Assembly: GCA_958422845.1 (NCBI GenBank) | Contig: CATZPU010000060.1 | Span: forward strand, 1-6,930 | DNA from: an uncultured Lachnospiraceae bacterium | GTDB lineage: Bacteria; Bacillota; Clostridia; Lachnospirales; Lachnospiraceae | Reading direction: 5' to 3' | DNA: 6,930 bases | Part shown: one piece after another, positions 1-6,283 of the stretch | Position numbering within the stretch: position 1 is the first letter of the stretch | Layout: each line of letters begins with the position of its first letter | Translations under genes and position numbers: made by a program | The notes under the pieces: generated by a model | Database searches by the model: none | Told to the model about the DNA's origin: nothing | The model's input: the letters and a program-made list of their open reading frames with translations, nothing else

Positions 1-1
1 T

Positions 2-1159
2 CTGGAGGAAAATGATGCGTATACGATCCAGAAGAAGTATGATGACAAGCTGGGACTGAACTTTCTGGAGATATGGGGACGGCTTGATAAGGGTTTTTAT
101 TTTCTGATGCGCATCAGTATCGAGGGAATCCGCGACAGTGTGCGTATTTCTAATGAGTTTATCAAATATATCTGTGTGATCGGCGTTGTTTTCGGAAGTC
201 TCGTGATCTGGTATGTGTCAAGGCGTGTGACGCAGCCGCTGAACCGTCTGACTGAGCTTTCAAAGCGCATGGCAGATCTGGATTTTGATGCAAAGTATAC
301 GGGCACTGTAAAGAATGAGATCGGCCAGCTCGGCGAGCATTTCAACCGGATGTCCGAAAATCTGGAAAAGGCGTATTCTCAGCTTTTGACTGCAAATAAT
401 GAGCTGCAAAAGGATATAGAACACAAGGAACAGATCGATGAGATGAGAAAGGAATTTCTCTCTAACGTATCGCATGAGCTGAAAACTCCGATCGCATTGA
501 TACAGGGGTATGCGGAAGGATTGCAGGAGTGCATCAATGACGATCCTGAGAGCCGTGAGTTTTACTGCGAGGTCATTATGGATGAGGCGGGTAAGATGAA
601 CGGGCTTGTGCAGAAGCTTCTGACGCTTAATCAGCTTGAATTCGGCAACGATCAGGTCGTGATGGAGCGGTTTGATCTGGCGGTTCTGCTTTGCAATAAG
701 ATACAGTCAGTATCTATCCTCGCACAGCAAAAAGATGCGGACATTTCATATGAGGGCGGGGAGAGCATCCCTGTCTGGGGCGATGAGTTCAAGGTGGAGG
801 AGATCATCACAAATTACCTGAGCAATGCGCTGAATCACATCGGCGGAGAACGCAGGATACTCGTAAGCGCACAGAACAAAGACGGAAATGTACGTGTGAC
901 GGTATTTAATACGGGCGAACAGATACCGCAGGAGGATATCGGACGCATATGGGATAAATTTTATAAGGTCGATAAGGCGCGTACGAGGGAATATGGCGGA
1001 AGCGGCGTAGGGCTTTCTATTGTAAAAGCGATCATGGAGTCGTTCCATCAGCAGTACGGTGTGTATAATACACAGGACGGCGTCGCATTCTGGTTTGAAT
1101 TAAAGGACGGAAACTCAGATATAGAGAAAAACAGTTCGGGGAGAGAAGAGAATGAGTAA
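2..1159 (+). CDS. Sensor histidine kinase, HAMP plus VanS-like kinase core (5' end outside window)
   Basis: This is a membrane two-component sensor kinase that should autophosphorylate on histidine and pass the phosphate to a response regulator, probably encoded just upstream. The frame is open from base 2, so 385 residues are visible and the true start lies to the left; the ATG at 107 is internal. In partial numbering, residues 1-52 are the end of an extracytoplasmic sensor region, about 53-73 a transmembrane helix, and about 74-126 a HAMP domain. The H-box is FLSNVSHELKTP with the phospho-acceptor His158. The N-box has NYLSNALNH (Asn275), followed by the F-box WDKFYKVDKAR and the G2 box GGSGVGLSI (332-340). 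The G1 box reads VFNTG, with Asn where classical kinases have Asp; I believe this variant occurs in related clostridial kinases. The first transmembrane helix and the ligand are not visible. The gene overlaps the next one by 8 nt. Confidence 0.95.
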   Translation: MEENDAYTIQKKYDDKLGLNFLEIWGRLDKGFYFLMRISIEGIRDSVRISNEFIKYICVIGVVFGSLVIWYVSRRVTQPLNRLTELSKRMADLDFDAKYTGTVKNEIGQLGEHFNRMSENLEKAYSQLLTANNELQKDIEHKEQIDEMRKEFLSNVSHELKTPIALIQGYAEGLQECINDDPESREFYCEVIMDEAGKMNGLVQKLLTLNQLEFGNDQVVMERFDLAVLLCNKIQSVSILAQQKDADISYEGGESIPVWGDEFKVEEIITNYLSNALNHIGGERRILVSAQNKDGNVRVTVFNTGEQIPQEDIGRIWDKFYKVDKARTREYGGSGVGLSIVKAIMESFHQQYGVYNTQDGVAFWFELKDGNSDIEKNSSGREENE

Positions 1160-2408
1160 GGTAGCGGTGATCGGCGGCGGGGCTGCCGGCATGATGGCGG
1201 CGATAGCCGCCGCACAGAACGGGCATCAGGTCAGTCTTTATGAAAAGAATGAGAAGCTTGGAAAAAAGATTTTTATTACGGGAAAAGGAAGGTGTAATCT
1301 GACAAATGACTGTGAGGTGGAGGAGCTTCTGGAAGCAGTCTGCGTAAACCGCAAGTTTCTCTACAGTGCATTTTATGGATTTACAAGTCAGGATACGATC
1401 GCCTTTTTTGAAGAGCAGGGAATGCGTACAAAGACAGAGCGCGGCAACCGTGTTTTTCCGGTGTCAGATCATTCCTCTGATGTCATACGCGCGCTTTCCG
1501 ATAAAATGAAAAAGTGCGGTGTAAAAGTGAATCTGAATACGGAGGTAGAAAATGTACTGTCAGATCGTGAAGGAGAAGATTCAGACAGACGGTGCATTTG
1601 CGGTATCCGGCTGAAGGATGGCAGGGAAATTTCTGCGGATGCTGTGATCGTTGCGACGGGAGGCATTTCTTACCGTTCGACCGGATCGACGGGAGACGGT
1701 TATCGGTTTGCAGAAGAAGCAGGACACAGCATTACGCAGCTGTCTCCGTCCTTAGTCCCAATCGAGACGCAGGGAGACTGGGCGTCCAGAATGCAGGGAC
1801 TTTCTCTGCGAAATGTTGAGGTGACGGTACTTGATGGAAAAAAAGAGATATATTCCGGATTCGGTGAAATGATGTTCACTCATTTCGGAGTGACGGGACC
1901 GCTGATTCTGACTGCGAGCAGTCAGATACAGAAAAAGCTCGCAGCTCATCCGCTTCAGATGTATATTGACTTAAAGCCTGCGCTCTCGCCGGAACAGCTT
2001 GATGCACGTATCTTGCGGGAGTTTGAAGCGGGAAAGAATAAGCAGTTTAAAAATGTGATAGGAACACTGTTTCCGGCAAAGCTGATTCCTGTCATCATCG
2101 AGCGAAGCGGGATTCCGGCTGAGAAAGCGATCCATGATATTTCACGGGAGGAACGGCATGCTCTTGTTACGCTTACGAAGCAGTTTCCTTTGACACTGAC
2201 GCGTCTGAGGGATTATAATGAAGCCATCATTACGCGCGGCGGTATCAGCGTAAAAGAGATCGATCCGGCGACGATGGAATCAAAAAAGGTATCCGGTCTG
2301 TATTTTGCGGGAGAGGTACTGGACCTCGATGCAGTAACGGGAGGTTTCAATCTCCAGATCGCGTGGTCGACGGGATATGCGGCAGGAAGCAGCGTGCCGC
2401 AGGTATGA
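1152..2408 (+). CDS. NAD(P)/FAD-dependent oxidoreductase, HI0933/BaiN (YhiN) family
   Basis: This is a 418-residue flavoprotein, the normal full length for the HI0933-like family. The N-terminal FAD-binding Rossmann motif is VIGGGAAGMMAA (residues 6-17), with the acidic end of the second strand at LYEKNEKLGKK (29-39) and the family signature ITGKGRCNLTN (42-52). A second dinucleotide motif, VIVATGGISY, lies at 165-174. The C-terminal FAD-contact motif FAGEVLDLDAVTGGFNLQ spans 385-402. The family has no broadly agreed substrate. The Clostridium scindens member BaiN was reported to act in bile acid 7-alpha-dehydroxylation, but family membership alone does not imply that role, and no other bai genes are visible here. 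The ATG overlaps the kinase stop by 8 nt and has GGGGAG about 8 nt upstream, which suggests translational coupling. Family is confident; the physiological reaction is unknown. Confidence 0.93.
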   Translation: MSKVAVIGGGAAGMMAAIAAAQNGHQVSLYEKNEKLGKKIFITGKGRCNLTNDCEVEELLEAVCVNRKFLYSAFYGFTSQDTIAFFEEQGMRTKTERGNRVFPVSDHSSDVIRALSDKMKKCGVKVNLNTEVENVLSDREGEDSDRRCICGIRLKDGREISADAVIVATGGISYRSTGSTGDGYRFAEEAGHSITQLSPSLVPIETQGDWASRMQGLSLRNVEVTVLDGKKEIYSGFGEMMFTHFGVTGPLILTASSQIQKKLAAHPLQMYIDLKPALSPEQLDARILREFEAGKNKQFKNVIGTLFPAKLIPVIIERSGIPAEKAIHDISREERHALVTLTKQFPLTLTRLRDYNEAIITRGGISVKEIDPATMESKKVSGLYFAGEVLDLDAVTGGFNLQIAWSTGYAAGSSVPQV

Positions 2409-2493
2409 CGCAGAGCTGATTTTTGATCGTTTGGGCAGCAGGGCAGAGAAAGGTGCAGAAATAATCAGTGAAATGCAGAATAAAAAGGATAGC

Positions 2494-2498
2494 GGAGG
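2494..2498 (+). promoter_or_regulatory. Ribosome binding site fixing the cmk start
   Basis: GGAGG lies 7 nt before ATG 2506. The reading frame is open further upstream to 2377, inside the flavoprotein gene. This site and the family's N-terminus (MSFNIAIDGPAGAGKS) choose 2506 as the start. The 97-nt gap between the flavoprotein stop and this start holds no clear terminator or promoter. Confidence 0.85.
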
Positions 2499-2505
2499 AA
2501 AGAGA

Positions 2506-3171
2506 ATGAGTTTTAATATTGCAATAGACGGTCCGGCAGGCGCCGGAAAAAGTACGATCGCAAAGCGTGCTGCAAAGGAGCTTCAATTTGTATATGTAGA
2601 TACAGGGGCAATGTACCGTGCGATTGCGCTCGGAATTTTGCGCGCAGGCGCAGATGTAGAGAACGATGTTTCTCTGGAAGAAGCGCTTGGTCAGATCGAG
2701 GTGAGCATCGGGTATGAGAATGGAGAGCAGCAGGTATATCTAAACGGTGAGAACGTTTCAGGAATGATCCGCACAGAAGAGGTCAGCCGTATGGCGAGCA
2801 CGGCGGCGGCAAAGCCGCAGGTGCGATCAAAGCTTACGCAGCTTCAGCGCGATCTGGCAAAACGCGAAAATGTCCTGATGGACGGAAGAGACATCGGAAC
2901 GGCTACCCTGCCGCAGGCGCAGCTCAAGATATATCTGACTGCAAGCGTGCATACGAGGGCAGAACGCCGCTATCTGGAACAGACACAGCGCGGGGAGCAG
3001 TGCAGTCTTGAGGAGATCGAGAAAGATATTGAGGAACGCGATTACCGCGATATGCACAGAGAGACGGCTCCGCTTTGTCAGGCAGAGGATGCTGTGCTTG
3101 TGGATTCATCGGAGATGACGATCGAAGAAGTAGTAGAATGCATCCTGAAACTGGCGCGGGAGAGAATGTAA
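2506..3171 (+). CDS. cmk: (d)CMP kinase (cytidylate kinase)
   Basis: This cytosolic enzyme phosphorylates CMP and dCMP with ATP to give CDP and dCDP, which feeds RNA, DNA and phospholipid precursor supply. From the chosen ATG it is 221 residues, typical of the bacterial family. The P-loop is GPAGAGKST (residues 9-17), followed by the NMP-binding signature VDTGAMYRA (31-39). Other family motifs are DGRDIGT (126-132), which contacts the nucleotide, an arginine-rich lid around TRAERRYLE (150-158), and YRDMHRETAPLCQAEDA (180-196) near the C-terminus. It is followed after 42 nt by ispH. The order cmk - ispH - S1 is a conserved clostridial arrangement, and cmk is also next to rpsA in many other bacteria including E. 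coli, so linkage to the translation gene is old. Confidence 0.97.
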   Translation: MSFNIAIDGPAGAGKSTIAKRAAKELQFVYVDTGAMYRAIALGILRAGADVENDVSLEEALGQIEVSIGYENGEQQVYLNGENVSGMIRTEEVSRMASTAAAKPQVRSKLTQLQRDLAKRENVLMDGRDIGTATLPQAQLKIYLTASVHTRAERRYLEQTQRGEQCSLEEIEKDIEERDYRDMHRETAPLCQAEDAVLVDSSEMTIEEVVECILKLARERM

Positions 3172-3213
3172 CGTGTCAGGAGGCGGCAGGAAGTCACATA
3201 AAGGGGAGATGGC

Positions 3214-4062
3214 ATGGAAGTAATTGTAGCGAAAACGGCAGGCTTCTGTTTTGGGGTAAAGCGCGCTGTGGAGCAGGTCTACCGACAGATCGAAGAGGGG
3301 CAAAAGCCGATCTATACATACGGACCGATTATTCATAATGAAGAGGTGGTGCGCGAGCTTGAGGAAAAAGGAGTCCGCATCATTGAAGATGAGGCGCAGC
3401 TTGCGTCCGTTTCAGAGGGAACAGTGATCATCCGCTCACATGGAGTGGCGGAGAGGATATACAAGATCCTTGAAAACAGAAATATAAAAGTGGTGGACGC
3501 GACCTGTCCGTTTGTCAAAAAGATACACCGGATCGTCCATGAACACAGCAAAAACGGCGCAGATGTCGTGATCATCGGCAATGACGGTCATCCGGAGGTA
3601 GAAGGCATTAAGGGATGGTGCTGTAAAAAAGTTACCGTGATCGGCACAGAAGAGGAGGCGAAAGCTTTTACACATAATTGTGCCGTTCCTCTGTGTATTG
3701 TGTCGCAGACGACATTTAATTACAAGAAATTTGATAAATTAGTTGAAATTATTTCTAAAATGCGTTATGATAAGGTGGATATTTTGAATACGATATGCAG
3801 TGCTACGGAGGAGCGGCAGTCGGAGGCGAGGGATATAGCGGCGAGAGCCGACTGTATGATCGTGATCGGCGGAAGCCACAGCTCCAACACTCGCAAATTG
3901 TATGAAATTTGTCAAAAAGAATGTGCAAATACTTACTATATACAAACACTGAAAGATTTGGATATTCGGCTATTGCCATCCAGGGGTTGCGTAGGTATTA
4001 CAGCAGGGGCATCGACCCCAAATAATTTGATTGAGGAGGTTTCAAAACAATGTCTGATATGA
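3214..4062 (+). CDS. ispH: 4-hydroxy-3-methylbut-2-enyl diphosphate reductase (LytB)
   Basis: This enzyme catalyses the last step of the MEP pathway, the reductive dehydration of HMBPP to IPP and DMAPP, using a [4Fe-4S] cluster. At 282 residues it is standard length. The three cluster cysteines are present: Cys12 (GFCFGVKRAV), Cys98 (DATCPFV) and Cys195 (NTICSAT). Substrate and catalytic residues are also in place: His41 (IIHNEEV), His76 (RSHGV), His126 and the proton donor Glu128 (GHPEVEG), Thr167 (SQTTF), the SHSSNT loop at 221-226, and GASTP at 265-269. GGGGAG lies 5 nt before ATG 3214. The last 13 nt overlap the S1 gene in another frame. In many Clostridia IspH and S1 are one fused polypeptide; here they are separate reading frames. 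The oxygen-labile cluster fits an anaerobe. Confidence 0.97.
   Translation: MEVIVAKTAGFCFGVKRAVEQVYRQIEEGQKPIYTYGPIIHNEEVVRELEEKGVRIIEDEAQLASVSEGTVIIRSHGVAERIYKILENRNIKVVDATCPFVKKIHRIVHEHSKNGADVVIIGNDGHPEVEGIKGWCCKKVTVIGTEEEAKAFTHNCAVPLCIVSQTTFNYKKFDKLVEIISKMRYDKVDILNTICSATEERQSEARDIAARADCMIVIGGSHSSNTRKLYEICQKECANTYYIQTLKDLDIRLLPSRGCVGITAGASTPNNLIEEVSKQCLI
3743..3771 (+). promoter_or_regulatory. Candidate sigma-A promoter inside ispH, directed at the S1 gene
   Basis: TTGAAA (3743-3748) and TATGAT (3766-3771) are separated by exactly 17 nt. Each hexamer matches the housekeeping consensus at 5 of 6 bases. The site lies in a locally AT-rich patch of ispH about 280 bp upstream of the S1 start, giving a predicted leader of roughly 270 nt. 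It could supply extra transcript for S1 and the hemerythrin. A weaker alternative is TTGTCA (3909-3914) with TACTAT (3934-3939), at 19-nt spacing. This is read from sequence only, and AT-rich coding DNA can mimic promoters. Confidence 0.5.
4034..4039 (+). promoter_or_regulatory. Strong ribosome binding site for the S1 gene, inside ispH
   Basis: AGGAGG within TTGAGGAGGTTT lies 10 nt before ATG 4050 and inside the last codons of ispH (Glu-Glu-Val). It is a near-perfect anti-Shine-Dalgarno match, which fits independent and heavy initiation of S1. A second in-frame ATG at 4059 (Met4 of the protein) is a possible alternative start but has poorer spacing. Confidence 0.85.
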
Positions 4063-5147
4063 GTTTTGAACAAATGCTGGAAGAATCATTAAAAACAATT
4101 CATAATGGAGAGGTAGTCGAAGGCACTGTCATTGATGTCAAAGAAGACGAGATCGTCTTGAACATTGGATATAAGGCAGACGGTATCATTACCAGAAGCG
4201 AATATACAAATGAAGCTAACGTTGACCTTCGCACACTCGTACAGGTGAATGACACGATGGAAGCAAAGGTTCTGAAGGTAAACGACGGAGACGGACAGGT
4301 ACTGCTTACTTACAAGCGTCTTGCAGCAGAAAAAGGAAATAAGAGACTTGAGGAAGCGTTCAATACACAGGAAGTTCTGACAGCTCCGGTTGCTCAGGTA
4401 CTGACAGGCGGTCTGAGCGTAGTTGTTGACGAGGCAAGAGTATTTATTCCGGCAAGCCTCGTATCTGATACTTATGAGAAGAATCTCGACAAGTATGCAG
4501 GACAGGAGATTGAATTTGTTATCACAGAGTTCAATCCGCGCAGAAGAAGAATCATCGGCGACCGCAAGCAGCTTCTCGTAGCTAAGAAAGCTCAGATGCA
4601 GAAAGAACTGTTTGAGAGAATCGCAGTGGGCGATACAGTTACAGGCGTAGTAAAGAACGTTACAGATTTCGGCGCGTTTATCGATCTTGGCGGAGCAGAC
4701 GGTCTGCTTCATATCTCAGAGATGTCCTGGGGACACGTTGAGAATCCGAAGAAGGTATTCAAAGTTGGCGACGAGGTTACAGTCCTGATCAAGGACATCA
4801 ACGGCGACAAGATTGCACTCAGCCTGAAATTCGAGGATCAGAATCCGTGGCTTACAGCTGCTGATAAGTACGCAGTAGGCAATGTTGTAAGCGGCAAAGT
4901 TGCAAGAATGACAGACTTTGGTGCATTCGTAGAGCTTGAGCCGGGCGTGGACGCTCTGCTTCACGTATCTCAGATCTCACACGAGCATGTGGATAAGCCG
5001 TCTGACATCTTAAGCGTAGGTCAGGAGATCGAGGCAAAAGTCGTTGATTTCAACGGCGAGGACAGAAAGATCAGCCTCAGCATGAAGGCGCTCGAAGCAG
5101 TTTCAGATGCTGCTGAGACGGTTTATGAGGAGACAGATGCTGAATAA
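4050..5147 (+). CDS. rpsA: Ribosomal protein S1, four S1 domains (30S/RNA-binding)
   Basis: This is an RNA-binding protein of the small ribosomal subunit or its Firmicute S1 homologue, which helps load mRNA. Its 365 residues contain four S1 (OB-fold) repeats at about 18-91, 105-176, 192-261 and 275-347. Repeats 3 and 4 carry the most classical motifs (TDFGAF at 205-210 and 288-293, GLLHISE and ALLHVSQ). Repeats 1 and 2 are divergent, as in other S1 proteins. E. coli S1 has six repeats; four is usual for Firmicutes. The acidic tail ends in ETDAE. Codon choice differs from the upstream genes: about 9 of 13 arginines use AGA and alanines are mostly GCA or GCT, a pattern expected of a highly expressed gene. 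The start overlaps the ispH end by 13 nt. The hemerythrin gene follows after 21 nt with no terminator between. Confidence 0.94.
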   Translation: MSDMSFEQMLEESLKTIHNGEVVEGTVIDVKEDEIVLNIGYKADGIITRSEYTNEANVDLRTLVQVNDTMEAKVLKVNDGDGQVLLTYKRLAAEKGNKRLEEAFNTQEVLTAPVAQVLTGGLSVVVDEARVFIPASLVSDTYEKNLDKYAGQEIEFVITEFNPRRRRIIGDRKQLLVAKKAQMQKELFERIAVGDTVTGVVKNVTDFGAFIDLGGADGLLHISEMSWGHVENPKKVFKVGDEVTVLIKDINGDKIALSLKFEDQNPWLTAADKYAVGNVVSGKVARMTDFGAFVELEPGVDALLHVSQISHEHVDKPSDILSVGQEIEAKVVDFNGEDRKISLSMKALEAVSDAAETVYEETDAE

Positions 5148-5168
5148 TCTGTACGGGAGGTTAAAGAT

Positions 5169-5576
5169 ATGAAAATTGTATTTGACGAGAGTCTGTACAC
5201 AGGAAACGAGCTGATCGACAGCGAACACAAAGAACTGATCAGCCGTGTGAACAAGCTGGTAGAGAGCTGTGAGCAGGGAACTGAGAAGATGACAGCGATC
5301 AAGACGCTTGACTTCCTGATGGACTACACAGAGTATCACTTCACAGACGAAGAGAAACTTCAGAAAGAAGTCGGATACGATCAGCTTGACGCTCATCATG
5401 CAAAGCATGAGGAATTCAAGCAGTCAGTCAGCGAACTGCGCGAGATGCTCGAAGAGGAGGAAGGTCCGAGCGAAGCATTCGTAAGTGCAGTAAATAAGAA
5501 TATCACAGACTGGCTTGTGAACCACATCCAGAAGTGGGACAAAGCAATCGCTGATTTTATCAAAGCTCAGAACTAA
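5169..5576 (+). CDS. Bacteriohemerythrin
   Basis: This is a small cytosolic four-helix-bundle protein with a non-heme di-iron site. Family members bind O2 reversibly or handle iron, O2 or NO stress. At 135 residues it is the standard single-domain length, with no fused sensor or signal peptide. All seven expected ligands can be placed: His20 (IDSEH), His57 and Glu61 (HFTDEE), His76 and His80 (HHAKH), and His119 and Asp124 (HIQKWD). The N-terminal aromatic that is often Trp in the family is Phe5 here. GGGAGG lies 8 nt before the ATG, and the gene begins 21 nt after the S1 stop, so it is probably co-transcribed with S1. A strong hairpin follows. In an anaerobe the likely role is O2 scavenging or protection of oxygen-sensitive enzymes; this role is inferred. 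Confidence 0.93.
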   Translation: MKIVFDESLYTGNELIDSEHKELISRVNKLVESCEQGTEKMTAIKTLDFLMDYTEYHFTDEEKLQKEVGYDQLDAHHAKHEEFKQSVSELREMLEEEEGPSEAFVSAVNKNITDWLVNHIQKWDKAIADFIKAQN

Positions 5577-5584
5577 GAATTACA

Positions 5585-5628
5585 AAAAGCTCTGGTTGGG
5601 ACTTGTATGAGTTCCGATCAGAGCTTTT
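5585..5628 (+). terminator. Intrinsic terminator after the hemerythrin gene
   Basis: AAAAGCTCTGGTTGGGAC (5585-5602) pairs along its full length with GTTCCGATCAGAGCTTTT (5611-5628), giving 18 pairs with four G-T wobbles and an 8-nt loop (TTGTATGA). TTTTGTGTT follows on the plus strand. The A-rich left flank would give a T-rich tail on the minus strand too, so it could work in both directions. It begins 8 nt after the hemerythrin stop and marks the end of the cluster. Confidence 0.88.
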
Positions 5629-5638
5629 GTGTTAAGTA

Positions 5639-5668
5639 TCAGATATCTGAAAGAATGACGCTTATATT
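5639..5668 (+). promoter_or_regulatory. Candidate regulated promoter: palindrome at -35 plus TATATT
   Basis: TCAGATATCTGA (5639-5650) is a perfect 12-bp palindrome. TATATT (5663-5668) matches the -10 consensus at 5 of 6 and lies 17 nt beyond CAGATA, a poor -35 match that sits within the palindrome. This is the only promoter-like structure between the terminator and the DUF2284 gene. A regulator bound at the palindrome could act at the -35 position. The palindrome is short enough to arise by chance. Confidence 0.3.
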
Positions 5669-5708
5669 GGGGTTCTTTGCCAAGCGTTGAGGGAAAATGT
5701 TTTTTCGG

Positions 5709-5714
5709 AAGGAG
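5709..5714 (+). promoter_or_regulatory. Ribosome binding site fixing the DUF2284 start
   Basis: AAGGAG is placed 8 nt before ATG 5723. The frame is open upstream to a TTG at 5687, but that codon has no comparable site, so ATG 5723 is preferred. Confidence 0.8.
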
Positions 5715-5722
5715 AACGGAAC

Positions 5723-6283
5723 ATGTATACGACCTTGATATATGAAAACAGCATATCAGTATCGGATTATCTGGAGGGGTATGTGGACGTCTCCGGTTTT
5801 CTGGAAGCATGTAAGAATTGCAGAAACTATGGGCGCATATGGGCGTGCCCGCCGTATGATTTTGATGTGGAGCAGTATTGGAAAAAATACGAGACGTTGC
5901 AGCTTCTGGCTGTGAAGATCGTGTTTGATCCGTCTTACACGGAAAAAACGTACACACCGGACGAATTGCAAAGACTGATCGCCCCAATACTGTATCGAGA
6001 AAAACAGAAGATCAGCGATATTCTGTTTCAAAGAGAGCAGGAATATTCGGGCAGCGTAAGTTTGTCTGCCGGAAGCTGCTGCCGCTGTCCGGACGGCTGT
6101 CTGCGCGCAGCAGGAAAGATGTGCCGTTATCCTGAAACCATGCGCTATTCGATCGAATCACTCGGCGGAAACGTCGGTCTGACGCTTAGTAAATTGATGG
6201 GACTGCATCTGGAATGGATGGAAGAGGGTAGGCTGCCGCACCATTTTGTGTTGGTGGGAGGGCTGCTGCTACCGGAGGGGTAA
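5723..6283 (+). CDS. DUF2284 cysteine-rich putative metal-binding protein
   Basis: This is a 186-residue soluble protein with no signal peptide or membrane segment. The N-terminal half has CKNCRNYGRIWACPPYDFD (residues 30-48), giving Cys30, Cys33 and Cys42 in the family's C-x2-C...W-x-CPP signature. The C-terminal half has a second cluster, SCCRCPDGC (118-126), then CRYPETMRYSIESLGGNV (134-151), the DUF2284 hallmark. Eight cysteines in total suggest an iron-sulfur or zinc site, but no reaction is established for the family. It appears to be transcribed alone, after the hemerythrin terminator. Its last 15 bp overlap the convergent TIM-barrel gene. The family call is confident; metal identity and role are unknown. 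Confidence 0.88.
   Translation: MYTTLIYENSISVSDYLEGYVDVSGFLEACKNCRNYGRIWACPPYDFDVEQYWKKYETLQLLAVKIVFDPSYTEKTYTPDELQRLIAPILYREKQKISDILFQREQEYSGSVSLSAGSCCRCPDGCLRAAGKMCRYPETMRYSIESLGGNVGLTLSKLMGLHLEWMEEGRLPHHFVLVGGLLLPEG

Noticed and set aside
746..1048. 100-codon minus-strand open frame opposite the kinase ATPase domain
   Set aside because: It is antisense to well-conserved N, G1, F and G2 boxes, with no motif of its own.
2377..2505. 43-codon in-frame extension upstream of cmk, overlapping the end of the flavoprotein gene
   Set aside because: The extension resembles no cytidylate kinase N-terminus, and a good GGAGG sits right before ATG 2506, where the family's standard N-terminus begins.
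4006..4019. GGGG-CATCGA-CCCC mini-hairpin shortly before the S1 start
   Set aside because: The stem is only 4 bp and it encodes the conserved GASTP motif of IspH, so it is explained by coding constraint. There is no T-tract after it.
4089..4712. 207-codon open frame on the minus strand opposite the S1 gene
   Set aside because: Its codons are in register with the S1 codons, so its stops would need sense TTA, CTA or TCA. The codon bias of S1 avoids these over this stretch, which explains the open frame. The translation has no recognisable domain, and S1 is certain.
5580..5987. 135-codon minus-strand open frame across the terminator and the start of the DUF2284 gene
   Set aside because: It runs through the hairpin and opposite a recognised gene, and its product has no recognisable motif.
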